This document shows, piece by piece, positions 48,290 to 56,707 of a stretch of 64,000 bases of DNA. Position numbers and translations under genes: made by a program. The notes below the pieces were generated by a model, which had not been told where the DNA came from, searched no databases, and was given only the letters and a program-made list of their open reading frames with translations. This DNA is from Marinobacterium aestuarii (GTDB taxonomy: Bacteria; Pseudomonadota; Gammaproteobacteria; Pseudomonadales; Balneatricaceae): NCBI RefSeq assembly GCF_001651805.1, contig NZ_CP015839.1, positions 248,001 through 312,000 on the forward strand, in the 5' to 3' direction. Each line of letters begins with the position of its first letter. Positions within the stretch are counted from its first letter, which is position 1.

Positions 48290-49423
48290 ATGAATACAAA
48301 TACACCAATTAGAGTCGCGCAGGTATTGGCGGGCGCCGCTGTGGGCGCCGCCGAGAACTTCTTCGTGCGCCTGCTGGCCGGCCTGAGCGAGCGGCCCGAA
48401 CTCGATATCCATGCCTTCATTCGCGGTCATGCCCATCGACTGGAAGCGTTGAGGAACCGCGGCGTGACGACGCAGGGATTCCGCTTCGTCGGTAAGCTGG
48501 ACGTGCTGGGCCGGCGGGCCCTGAACGCTTTCGAACCCGAGGTAGTCATGACTTGGATGAACTGAGCCATTATCAGTACATCTAACTCGAACAAATACCT
48601 GCTGGTGAACCGCCTCGGCCATTACTTCAACCTCAAGTACTGCCGCCACGCCGACTATTGGGTCGGTATCAGCAAGGGGATCTGCAAGCACCTGATCGAC
48701 GGCGCCATCCCCGTCGACCGCGTGGTCCATATCCCCAATTTCGCCGAAGGCACCCCGGTGGAACCGCTGACGCGCGACAGCTTCGAAGCGCCGCCTGATC
48801 GCCCCTTGATTCTGGCGGCCGGACGGCTGTATGTGAATAAGGCGCTCGACGTGCTGCTGCATTCCCTGGTGGGCCTGCCCGATGTCATACTGTGGCTGGC
48901 TCGGGGCCTGAAGAGGCCAGTCTCAAGGTGCTGTGAAGCAAACTGGGGCTGGACAAACACGTGCACTCTCTGGGCTGGCGGGATGACGTCACTGCGCGGA
49001 TGTGTACCGCAGACCTGTTAGTCTGTCCGTCGCGTCACTAGTGGCTGGGTTCTATCGTGATGGAATCCTGGGCCCACGGCTGCCCGATCATCGCCACCAA
49101 CTCCCAGGGCCCCGGCGAAGTTATTATCGACGGTCTCAGCGGGCTAATCACCCCGGTTGACGACACCCGCGTGCTGACGGGCGATCCGTTCGGTGCTGAC
49201 CAGCCCCGATCTCCGGCAGGGGCTGATCGAAGGTGCCAGCCTGGTGTACGCAGAAGGTTACAGTCGGGCGCATATCGTTAACGAATACGTGGGATTTTAC
49301 AGTAGAATACGGGCGGGAGCTGGCTGGCCCACTGTGAGTCTGTCACTACCGGGAGGGCCGGGTATAGAGCGACTGGGCGGTATGTTAGAGCGGCTGTCCG
49401 GACGCTTGGACTGCTGTTTCTAG
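48290..49423 (+). pseudogene. Decayed glycosyltransferase gene
   Basis: Similarity to a GT4-type transferase continues through several lesions. The frame from 48290 (VAQVLAGAAVGAAENFFVRLL) meets TGA at 48563 and continues in the same frame (NRLGHYFNLKY, LILAAGRLYVNKALDVLL). The frame shifts near 48900 to one with stops at 48934 (TGA) and 49039 (TAG) but clear coding sense (LGLDKHVHSLGWRDDVTA, GSIVMESWAHGCPIIATNSQGPGEV). It shifts again near 49180-49195 to LTSPDLRQGLIEGASLVYAEGYSRAH. At least five inactivating changes make function very unlikely. Decay of a transferase next to IS elements fits remodelling of the glycan. Confidence 0.88.
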
Positions 49424-49457
49424 GGCCGACGAATCTAAATGCGATGAATGGACACTG

Positions 49458-50459
49458 ATGATGCAGGCACCCCCCGGGGTACAAAAATACTGGCTCTGGA
49501 AACTGTCGCAGCGATTGGAACGGTCGGGCTTTCATAAACTGGCAGCGAAGCTCTACCGCAAGGCGCTAGTGCCGGGTTTTCGGCACAACCACCATTGCGG
49601 GGCAGACTTTAATCTCGTCACCTCAAACAGCTGCTTCACTGTGTACTGGAAAGGAGGGCGGCACCTAGAGGGGGGGCTGCCGTTGAGACAGGAGATGCCT
49701 AAGTCGAGGCCCTGCCTGATCCTGGGGAGCGGTCCTTCCATCAATGAGCTGGATGAACGTCTCTATACCGAATGCGATATCTTCGTTGTCAACGGCTCCA
49801 TCCTCAAGTGTACGGCGGCGCGGCGGAGGGTGCGAGCCTATATCGTTCAGGACCCGAACTTTATCGAAACTTCTTTCGAAATCTTCAAGCAGGGTCTGGA
49901 CTTGGCCGACAGCCTGTACCTGTCGTCCCACGCCATTGCTGCGATCGCACGACGCGATGCCGGGTTACTGGACGGGCGGACGCTATACCTACTGGAGCGG
50001 GCCAACCGGGCCTTCTTGCTGCCGCGGCTAGCAACGGACGAATTCCGTGCACGTTTTCGTCATGAGGACTGGCTCCAACTGGGCGATGACACCGGCCCGG
50101 CGTTGATCGGCTGGAGCCATGACCCAGCTCGCGGGGTCTTTACCGGCAGTACGGTGGTCTATTCGGCGCTGCAGCTCGGTGTCTTCGCCGGCTACGACAA
50201 CATCCTGCTGGCAGGTGTGGACTTCTCAGTCGGCGTGGCCGGAGGGCGTTTTTATAGTGAAGGCGGCAGTTCGGCGGTCTCGCATCTGGATGACAACTTT
50301 ATGACACAGATATTGCCGTCTTTCACTCTCGCATCTGAGATCCTGATAGCCGGGGGTGTGCGGATCACCAATCTATCAATCGATAGCCGCCTTCCGGAAA
50401 ACGTAATACCCAAATCAATTCCTTCGAGCGCCGGTTCGCCGACCTGTGATAACGAGTAA
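49458..50459 (+). CDS. GT42/MptE-like (DUF115-type) protein, candidate sialyltransferase
   Basis: A 333-residue protein. The core signature CLILGSGPSINELDERLYTECDIFVVNGS (about 86-114), a middle YIVQDPNFIE, and late GVFTGSTVVYSALQLGVFAGYDNILLAGVDFS (about 224-255) follow the order found in MptE-like DUF115 proteins and in GT42 sialyltransferases. The neu genes 5 kb away favour sialic-acid transfer, but this is inference. The start is 49458 or the adjacent ATG at 49461. The next gene begins 7 bp downstream. Confidence 0.6.
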   Translation: MMQAPPGVQKYWLWKLSQRLERSGFHKLAAKLYRKALVPGFRHNHHCGADFNLVTSNSCFTVYWKGGRHLEGGLPLRQEMPKSRPCLILGSGPSINELDERLYTECDIFVVNGSILKCTAARRRVRAYIVQDPNFIETSFEIFKQGLDLADSLYLSSHAIAAIARRDAGLLDGRTLYLLERANRAFLLPRLATDEFRARFRHEDWLQLGDDTGPALIGWSHDPARGVFTGSTVVYSALQLGVFAGYDNILLAGVDFSVGVAGGRFYSEGGSSAVSHLDDNFMTQILPSFTLASEILIAGGVRITNLSIDSRLPENVIPKSIPSSAGSPTCDNE

Positions 50460-50466
50460 TTCAAAG

Positions 50467-51510
50467 ATGATAAAAACCGTTCTTATCAACGATACCTCGT
50501 ACGCCAATCATCACGGCTGTATTCGGGTGATGGAAAATATTCGCGAAGGATTGGGCGAAACGGACTACGAGATTATCGGCACGATTCCCGTGGGCGCGCC
50601 ATTCGAAAAGCTTGAAAGTAATAAACGTCTTGTCGATGCGGCCGATCTGGTGGTGCTAAACGGAGAGGGCAGCATTCACCACGAGCGCCCCTACTCCCTG
50701 TCGATGACTGAGGCGCTCGAATACGCGATATCCAAAGGCAAGAAGGTGGCTCTGATCAACGCGCTCTGGCAGGGAAATAATGCCGAGATGGCAGCCGTCG
50801 CGGGGCGCACGAATCTTCTGTACGTCAGGGATCGCCGCAGTCAAACGGAGCTGGGTGGTTTCGGTATCAGTGCGGCTTATGCACCTGATATGACCTTCTC
50901 CAAGCCGGTCAGATCGACGGTGCGCGCTGTCGAGGGCCGACTTGCGGTAACCGACAGCTTTTACAAGCAGTATACCGCCGAGGCCTACCGCTATTGTCGG
51001 CAACACAGGGAGGTTTCGTACGCGCCGATGATTCGTTCGCGCCTCGTACATACCTGGCGCGAGGACAACAGGAGCCGGAAGTTGAAAGAAGCGCTCTACC
51101 TCCGTCTATTGAAGCTGTCCGGCGGGCGCTTGCCCATGCGACAGTATTACAAGGATCTGATGTTCCAGCAATCGACACCCCAAGCCTATATTGATTATCT
51201 TGCGGGACACGAGGCGGTCGTCTGTTACCGCTTCCATGCGCTCTGTTTCTGTCTGCAAGCTGGCATTCCTTTCATTGCCATTAGGTCCAACTCCTGGAAA
51301 GTCGAAGCGTTGCTCGAGGAGATTGGGCTATCGCTTCAAGAGCGAATGTTGTCGCACGAGGAGGTCTTGGCCAACGGGCCGGCGGAGCTGGTCGAGCGGG
51401 CGCGCCAGTCCGATCGTGATAAACAATTGATCAACGATTTTCTTATCTCATCCCAAGCAGATAACGCACGAATTTTCAGCGAAATCGGCGCTATTGTTGC
51501 GGCGACATAA
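50467..51510 (+). CDS. Polysaccharide pyruvyl transferase family protein
   Basis: A 347-residue protein with the PS_pyruv_trans pattern: N-terminal VLINDTSYANHHGCIRVMENI, VVLNGEGSIHHERP (about 66-79), LLYVRDRRSQTELGGFGI (about 116-133), YAPDMTFS and late VVCYRFHALCFCLQAGIPFIAIRSNSWKVEAL (about 252-283), where the RFHA segment is the family's conserved site. It would add pyruvate ketal to a sugar or act as a related transferase. The ATG at 50467 is preferred over a GTG at 50446. Confidence 0.82.
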   Translation: MIKTVLINDTSYANHHGCIRVMENIREGLGETDYEIIGTIPVGAPFEKLESNKRLVDAADLVVLNGEGSIHHERPYSLSMTEALEYAISKGKKVALINALWQGNNAEMAAVAGRTNLLYVRDRRSQTELGGFGISAAYAPDMTFSKPVRSTVRAVEGRLAVTDSFYKQYTAEAYRYCRQHREVSYAPMIRSRLVHTWREDNRSRKLKEALYLRLLKLSGGRLPMRQYYKDLMFQQSTPQAYIDYLAGHEAVVCYRFHALCFCLQAGIPFIAIRSNSWKVEALLEEIGLSLQERMLSHEEVLANGPAELVERARQSDRDKQLINDFLISSQADNARIFSEIGAIVAAT

Positions 51511-51617
51511 GTGCTGGCGCGGCAACAGGGCCGCCAATATATGCACTGATAGTATAGAGTCTTCTTTTTCAAGGTACTGCGGCTACCACGTTTTGAATGA
51601 TGTAAGAGGTTTTTAGA

Positions 51618-52217
51618 ATGTATGAGCTAGAATCCAAGATCGAATTATTAAAGAACTTTGTTGCAGGGAAGTCAGTACTCATTGTAGGGAATAGTGAGTC
51701 GATTTTTGGGTTGGGTCTCGGAGACAAGATTGATAGTTTTGACGTTGTTGTTCGAATGAACTTGGGACGTGTAAAAAAACCGTTTCAGCAAGGTACGCGC
51801 ACGGATGTGCTTTTTACATCGGTTCCAAAGTTGAGCGAGTCCGATATAGTGTCTTGGTTTGATCCAAAGTGGGTTGTTTGGGCTACCTCTAAAAGAGACA
51901 GAGTTCCCGAGTTCAGAAATATAAATGACCGATTAATTTATCATCCAATGAGCTACTGGGAGGAACTGTATGAAACCCAGGCTCCTTCTAGGCCGTCGAC
52001 CGGTCTTATTGCAATTAATTTCTTCTCTAACCACTGTGCCTGTGCTTCAGTTTCCTATATTGGATTCGATTTCTTTGAAACAGATACGTTTTATCATAAG
52101 AAAAGGTTTGGTCTCTTGCGCAAGAAACTTAAGACGCCGCGGCCGCATGATGGTGACAGCGAAAAAAAATTCATAAGCGACCTGGAGTACCGTGGCAAGC
52201 TGTTTCGTCTTTCTTAA
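51618..52217 (+). CDS. GT29-like sialyltransferase
   Basis: A 199-residue protein with all main sialylmotifs of the GT29 family. Motif L-like: VLIVGNSESIFGLGLGDKID, then VVVRMNLGR (about 19-51). Motif S-like: PSTGLIAINFFSNHCACASVSYIGFDFF (about 125-152). Motif VS: His-x4-Glu in HDGDSEKK (about 176-183). GT29 is the typical eukaryotic sialyltransferase family; bacterial members are rarer. The gene is visibly AT-rich compared with all its neighbours, a sign of recent transfer. AGAGG lies 8 bp before the ATG. It ends about 50 bp before an ISAs1-type element; truncation is possible but motif VS is present, so the domain is complete. Confidence 0.75.
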   Translation: MYELESKIELLKNFVAGKSVLIVGNSESIFGLGLGDKIDSFDVVVRMNLGRVKKPFQQGTRTDVLFTSVPKLSESDIVSWFDPKWVVWATSKRDRVPEFRNINDRLIYHPMSYWEELYETQAPSRPSTGLIAINFFSNHCACASVSYIGFDFFETDTFYHKKRFGLLRKKLKTPRPHDGDSEKKFISDLEYRGKLFRLS

Positions 52218-52611
52218 TTAATCCGAAGTAAATCCCAGGCTATGCCGGGGGGGCTCGTATAGGGGCACAGGGCAAACGCATGAACACTATTTGATCAACC
52301 CGAGAATGTGAAACAGGTAACGGCCACTCCAGCCGCAGGCCTTGCGCTTGTTTTTGATCTCCAGCTTTTCGGTTGTGTCTTGTTTGAGCAGGTTCAGTGC
52401 GATCTAACGGGCAGTCGCCAGATTTTCGGCCGCATGGCCCTGCCGGGCCCGGGAATGATCCTCGGAAAAAGCGACATTGAGCACCCAATGCAGTTGGTTT
52501 TCGACGTGCCAATGGCTTGTAACACTTCGTCAGCCGCCCCCGGTGTCAGGGTAGTTGTCGCCTGATCAGTTTCACCTAAATCAAAGCACCGGGGACGGAA
52601 AGAGTCATGCG

Positions 52612-53112
52612 ATGCGACGTTATTCACCCGAGCGTAAAGAAGCGCTGCTGAAGAAGCTTTTGCCGCCCCACAATATGTCTGTGGCCGAGCTCGCCCGCCA
52701 GGAAGGCATCTCCGATGTAACCCTGTATGCTTGGCGAAAACAGGCCAAAGCGGGAGGTGCTGCGGTGCCCGGAGATCAAAAGTTAACGGATAACTGGTCA
52801 GCTGAATCCAAGCTGGCGGTGGTGATTGAGACCGCCGCGCTGTCTGAAATCGAGCTGAGCGAATACTGCCGCAGTAAAGGGTTGTATCCCCAACAGGTCA
52901 AAGCGTGGCGTGACGCCTGTCTGTCGGGTCAGCAGACGGCCAAGGCCCAACGTCAGCTCGATCGCGAACAGGCCAAGGCCGACAAGAAACGTATCCGCGA
53001 ACTGGAGCGTGAACTCAGACGCAAGGACAAGGCACTGGCCGAGGCGGCCGCGATCCTGGTGCTGCGAAAAAAGCTCAATGCCTACTGGGGGGACGACAGC
53101 GAGGACAGCTAA
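52612..53112 (+). CDS. IS3-family transposase OrfA
   Basis: A 166-residue DNA-binding protein with two helix-turn-helix regions (VAELARQEGISDVTLYAWRKQ, about 24-44; EIELSEYCRSKGLYPQQVKAW, about 83-103) and a C-terminal basic coiled coil (about 118-150). A canonical slippery heptamer A-AAA-AAG lies at 53067-53073 in this frame. The -1 frame is open from there through orfB, so a fused OrfAB transposase by programmed frameshifting is expected. Confidence 0.88.
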   Translation: MRRYSPERKEALLKKLLPPHNMSVAELARQEGISDVTLYAWRKQAKAGGAAVPGDQKLTDNWSAESKLAVVIETAALSEIELSEYCRSKGLYPQQVKAWRDACLSGQQTAKAQRQLDREQAKADKKRIRELERELRRKDKALAEAAAILVLRKKLNAYWGDDSEDS

Positions 53113-53159
53113 CGGCGCTGTCGGTCCGGCAGGACTATGTCGCTTGGATTGCTGAAGCC

Positions 53160-54164
53160 ATGGCCGCCGGCGCCCGAAAACAAGTCGCCTGCAAGGAACT
53201 GGCGATTAGTCTGCGCTCGCTGCAACGCTGGACACAGGAAGGCGCGCCGAAAGCCGATGGTCGCACGACCACGCCGCGGCCCACGCCGGCGAATGCCCTG
53301 ACTGATGCTGAACGCGAGACGATCTTGCAGCTCTGCAACAGCACGGAATACGCGCATCTTCCACCGAGCCAGATCGTGCCCCGGCTGGCCGATCAGGGCC
53401 GTTATCTCGCATCTGAAAGCAGCTTTTATCGGGTGCTGCATGCCGCCGATCAGCAGCATCGCCGGGGCCGCGTTCAGCGCCCGAAAAGGCATCCGGCACC
53501 CACGACGCACGCTGCGAACGGGCCGAACCAGCTTTGGTCTTGGGACATCACGTATTTACCCTCGCCGGTGCGGGGCCAGTATTACTATCTGTATCTGATC
53601 GAGGACCTTTACAGTCGCAAGGGCGTGGGTTGGGAGGTGCATGAACAGGAATGCGGCGATAAGGCCGCAGCTCTGCTGCAACGCAGCGTGCTCAGCGAGC
53701 AGTGCCTGCATCAGCCGCTGGTACTGCACTCGGATAACGGCGCGCCGATGAAGTCCGTCACACTGCTAAGCAAAATGTACGACCTGGGGATCACACCGTC
53801 GCGTGGGCGACCGCGGGTCAGCAATGACAACGCCTTCTCGGAGTCGTTGTTCAGAACGCTGAAATACTGCCCGCAGTGGCCACATAATGGCTTCACCAGC
53901 CTAGATGAGGCACGGGCCTGGGTGAGAGACTTCATACGCTGGTACAACCACGAACATCGTCATAGTCGCATCCGCTTCGTCACGCCGGCCGAACGGCATC
54001 GTGGACAGGATCATGAAGTGTTGGCTCGGCGAGATGCGCTGTACCAGCAAGCCCGTTCTGAACGACCGGAACGCTGGTCAGGCAACACGCGTAACTGGCA
54101 GCCGGTTGGGATGGTGATGCTCAACCCGGAGAAGCAGGAAACGACTCAGAATAAGGCTGCATAA
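53160..54164 (+). CDS. IS3-family transposase OrfB (DDE integrase domain)
   Basis: 334 residues from the first ATG; the frame is open back to the A6G slippery site at 53067. The DDE catalytic residues are visible: Asp in LWSWDITYL (about 126), Asp in LHSDNGAPM (about 193) and Glu in NDNAFSESLFRTLK (about 228), with the usual 35-residue spacing between the last two. No internal stop is seen, so the transposase may be active. Confidence 0.93.
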   Translation: MAAGARKQVACKELAISLRSLQRWTQEGAPKADGRTTTPRPTPANALTDAERETILQLCNSTEYAHLPPSQIVPRLADQGRYLASESSFYRVLHAADQQHRRGRVQRPKRHPAPTTHAANGPNQLWSWDITYLPSPVRGQYYYLYLIEDLYSRKGVGWEVHEQECGDKAAALLQRSVLSEQCLHQPLVLHSDNGAPMKSVTLLSKMYDLGITPSRGRPRVSNDNAFSESLFRTLKYCPQWPHNGFTSLDEARAWVRDFIRWYNHEHRHSRIRFVTPAERHRGQDHEVLARRDALYQQARSERPERWSGNTRNWQPVGMVMLNPEKQETTQNKAA

Positions 54165-55148
54165 CAGAATGGTCTGCGCGACAACTACGTTGACAAACAC
54201 CGGCCGTCATGACCTTACTGGCCATAAAATACCTTATCAAGCTCGTGCCTTTATGGGATGTCTGGCGATCCAGCCGCACGGCGGCGATGGTTTTCGCCTT
54301 CCAGCCTGCGGCTTCGGGCACATCTTCCATGGCATGCGTGACCCAGCATCGGCGCTGCTCCTAGTGACCGTGGACGTAGGTGTCTTGGGCTGTAAAGCCG
54401 GTCCCCGGCGCATCATCCGGGTGCGCGCTCCAGTAGTCGTCGAAGTATGTTGAAAGCTCTGTATGTAGCTTGCGTTGATTACTTTTGACTGCCAACAGGT
54501 AATCCGCCTCCTTTTTCAGGATTTTATTGGCGATGCGTTTCTGGCGCCCCATCGCATCAAGCGTGACCAGGCAGCCTTTGATCGCCAATGTATCCAGCAA
54601 CGCCGGCATTGCGGTGATTTCGTTGGACTTAGCATCCACTTTGAGCTGCCCCAGCGCGATACCGGCCTCACTGGCCCATGCATTGACCATATGAGTTGCA
54701 ACGCGGTGCGGACCTCGGGAGCCGCGTACGGTTTTGCCATCAATCGCCACAACGCCTGATAGCGACGTATCGATCAGGACGTCTTGGACTCAGGTCGTGA
54801 AAAGCGCCCGAAACTGCGCAGGGTCGAGCAGGGAGAACACCCTGTTAAAGGTGTCGTGTGATGGAATGCCGCCCGGTAGTTGCAAATACTGGCGGAACCA
54901 GTCTTCACGTTCATGCGCGAAACTCGATGGCGTTCCAATCATCGGCCCCGCATAGCAGGGCGTAGGTGGTCATGAAAACGACTTCACCGAGGTCGTGGCT
55001 GCACTTGACGGACTGACGTGGGTCTTTGGGCTGCATGATACGGTCAAGTAAGGGTATGGGCAAAAGCCCGCCTGCATCTCGCTTTCACGCGGTTGATGCA
55101 AGCTACCGCTTATGCAACTGTATAAAAATCGTTCATGCGTTTGCCCTG

Positions 55149-55281
55149 AGGGGATCATGGTACATGGGTGTATCAAGCCTGTCCTAAGATCCGGATTATA
55201 CCTTTAAACCAGAGGGGGTACGCAAAATGCGGATTGCTGAAGCTGAGTGCCTGAATTCTGCGTACACAAAATGCCAGTATG
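55149..55281. other. Non-coding stretch beside the ISAs1 element
   Basis: A short gap between the right end of the ISAs1-type element and the sulfotransferase stop. It has two similar words, GGTACGCAAAATGC (55209-55222) and GCGTACACAAAATGCC (55259-55274), which might be remains of another element. No gene is seen. Confidence 0.4.
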
Positions 55282-55962
55282 CTAGAGGGCCCGGGGGCGG
55301 CGTAGGGCCTTACTGCATCTAACGGATGGCTGTATATTGTCGAATGCGTAGCCGAAGTGAGCGATATCTTCGCGGAAGCGACGGGCGACGATCTCGATCA
55401 TCTCGTTGTCGAACTCGCTGCGGTAATCGCGTTTCGAGTTGGTGGAGCTGTTCAAGTGCGGCAGCTTGATGCGACAGCCAATGCGTTCGCCGACCAATTC
55501 TAGATCCTCCTGCAGAAACTCGAAGTGTCCCAAGAAGTCGATATTTAGGTTACCATCGGTGTTGGTGAAGTAATCGATTTGGGGGCGCATCGTATGAAGC
55601 GTCTGTATCCAGTCACATCCCTCCTCGGTCTTGATGAGAAAGTCCTTGAATGAGCTTATAGTCATTATTTCGTGCCGCGGCTGCTTTTCGGTGAGATAGC
55701 GATAGAAGGATGACATCCGGTCCCAGGGGTTGCGGACGAAACCGAAACGGTAGTAGTTCCGGGGATTCATGCCCCTGACTCTGTCGTAGAGGTTCTTTCG
55801 CGATTCGAACTGAGCATCGAAATCGACTAGGGTTTCGTGCTTGGTATTCGCTAGCCAGCGTTTGTTGTTACCCCGCAGCTGCGACAGCGACTTCATCACG
55901 CTGGTGCCGGCCGATTTCGGGATATGGACAAAAATAAATTGATAGTGCGAGTTGATGACCAT
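55282..55962 (-). CDS. Sulfotransferase family protein
   Basis: A 226-residue protein with the PAPS-binding motifs of the Sulfotransfer_2 group: 5'-phosphosulfate loop FIFVHIPKSAGTSVMKSL (about 9-26) and 3'-phosphate motif YRFGFVRNPWDRMSSFYRYL (about 71-90). It would transfer sulfate from PAPS to a glycan or lipid acceptor. It follows neuA on the minus strand after a 46-bp gap, so it may be the last gene of the neu operon. Its GC content is lower than the neu genes. Confidence 0.85.
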   Translation of the reverse strand: MVINSHYQFIFVHIPKSAGTSVMKSLSQLRGNNKRWLANTKHETLVDFDAQFESRKNLYDRVRGMNPRNYYRFGFVRNPWDRMSSFYRYLTEKQPRHEIMTISSFKDFLIKTEEGCDWIQTLHTMRPQIDYFTNTDGNLNIDFLGHFEFLQEDLELVGERIGCRIKLPHLNSSTNSKRDYRSEFDNEMIEIVARRFREDIAHFGYAFDNIQPSVRCSKALRRPRAL

Positions 55963-56008
55963 GCTGTGGCTCTGAATTTGGGTTCTGGTGTAGGGGTATA
56001 CCTAGGGT

Positions 56009-56707
56009 TCAGATCGGTATCCGGCAATACAGGTGCGCCAGGGCTCCTTGGGCGTCATAGTAGTCCAACATCACTAGGTCTTCCGGGCGGTCGATGTTGA
56101 TGAAGTGCGCGGATTCGATCGCGTTGCTGCCCGGCGGCACGAAGCGGCCCTGCGCAAGCAGGGCGTCACGCCGGATGGCGTAGACCGCGCCGGTTAACTG
56201 ATAGGCCGGCGGCAGGGACTGACGTGGCACATCGCTGCGCGCGCCGTCGATAAAGGGGGCTAGCGAGCCCTCCGCCTCGATCCGGAACAACTTGTAGGGA
56301 TGGGGCTCCTCCAGTCGGCAGACGGTCACCGCGGCCGGATGGTCCTCGAGCGCCCGGATGGCCCTGTCGATCAGCTGTCCGTCCCGCAGTGGTGACGTTG
56401 GCTGCAGCAGCACGATCTGCGTGCAGTCCGGCAGTTGTTCCAACAGCGCGGCGATCACCTCGAAGGTAGTGGTCTTGTCCCCGGCCAGCGTCTGCGGTCG
56501 CAGGCCCAGGCTTTCGGCACCGGCCTTGAGCGCGATTTGTTCGTATTCCGGGCTGTCCGTCGACACCAGCAGGCGGTCGATCAGGGTCGACTGCTGTCCG
56601 GCGCGGACCGCCAGTTCCAGCAGGCTGACACCACTGACCCGGTGGATGTTCTTGTCCGGGATGCCCTTGGAGCCTGCCCGAGCCGGAATGACAGCGATAG
56701 TGCTCAT
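56009..56707 (-). CDS. neuA: Acylneuraminate cytidylyltransferase
   Basis: A 232-residue nucleotidyltransferase activating a nonulosonic acid to its CMP form. Motifs: IAVIPARAGSKGIPDKNI (about 4-21, CTP loop), VSTDSPEYEQIA (about 48), LLQPTSPLRDG (about 99-109) and NIDRPEDL (about 208). One-base overlap with neuC. NeuA and LegF/PseF-type enzymes are similar; the associated hydrolysing epimerase and lack of Leg/Pse aminotransferase genes favour Neu5Ac. Confidence 0.88.
   Translation of the reverse strand: MSTIAVIPARAGSKGIPDKNIHRVSGVSLLELAVRAGQQSTLIDRLLVSTDSPEYEQIALKAGAESLGLRPQTLAGDKTTTFEVIAALLEQLPDCTQIVLLQPTSPLRDGQLIDRAIRALEDHPAAVTVCRLEEPHPYKLFRIEAEGSLAPFIDGARSDVPRQSLPPAYQLTGAVYAIRRDALLAQGRFVPPGSNAIESAHFINIDRPEDLVMLDYYDAQGALAHLYCRIPI

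Larger units (their letters stand above)
52544..54200 (+). mobile_element. IS3-family insertion sequence nested in the ISAs1 element
   Basis: About 1.66 kb. The ends share TGT...GTAGTTGTCGC inverted repeats (52544-52561 and 54179-54200); the core 11 bp GTAGTTGTCGC is perfect (52551-52561 and 54179-54189). A 4-bp CCGG flanks both ends (52540-52543 and 54201-54204), consistent with a target duplication; joining the flanks there restores the ISAs1 reading frame between KVMTA and SHWHVEN. Internal orfA/orfB have the IS3 arrangement. Confidence 0.8.
52287..55036 (-). pseudogene. ISAs1-family transposase, broken by IS3 insertion and stops
   Basis: Read on the minus strand. The N-terminal part begins near 55036 (MQPKDPRQSVKCSHDLGEVV) and continues GADDW, DTFNRVFSLLDPAQFRALF and AIDGKTVRGSRGPHRVATH, then QLKVDAKSNEITAMPALLD. 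The C-terminal part, beyond the insertion, reads SHWHVENQLHWVLNVAFSEDHSRARQGHAAENLATA and LNLLKQD...LLGLIK-like ending (HILGLIK) at 52287. In-frame stops occur near 54785, 54361 and 52404, there is a frameshift near 54918, and a small deletion just before SHWHVEN. The element had probably decayed around or after the IS3 insertion. Confidence 0.85.
52268..55148 (-). mobile_element. ISAs1-type insertion sequence, interrupted
   Basis: Perfect 18-bp terminal inverted repeats CAGGGCAAACGCATGAAC at 52268-52285 and (reverse complement) 55131-55148. Removing the nested IS3-type element leaves about 1.22 kb, the usual ISAs1 length. AGGGG occurs just outside both ends (52261-52265 and 55149-55153) and may be the remnant of a target duplication. 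The transposase inside is broken. Confidence 0.85.

Noticed and set aside
48605-49021. Separate small glycosyltransferase gene
   Set aside because: It is in the same frame as 48290-48565 and continues the same domain past a stop, so it is part of one pseudogene.
52240-52540. Independent small genes left of the IS3 element
   Set aside because: The minus-strand reading is the C-terminal half of the ISAs1 transposase, matching SHWHVENQLHW and HILGLIK.
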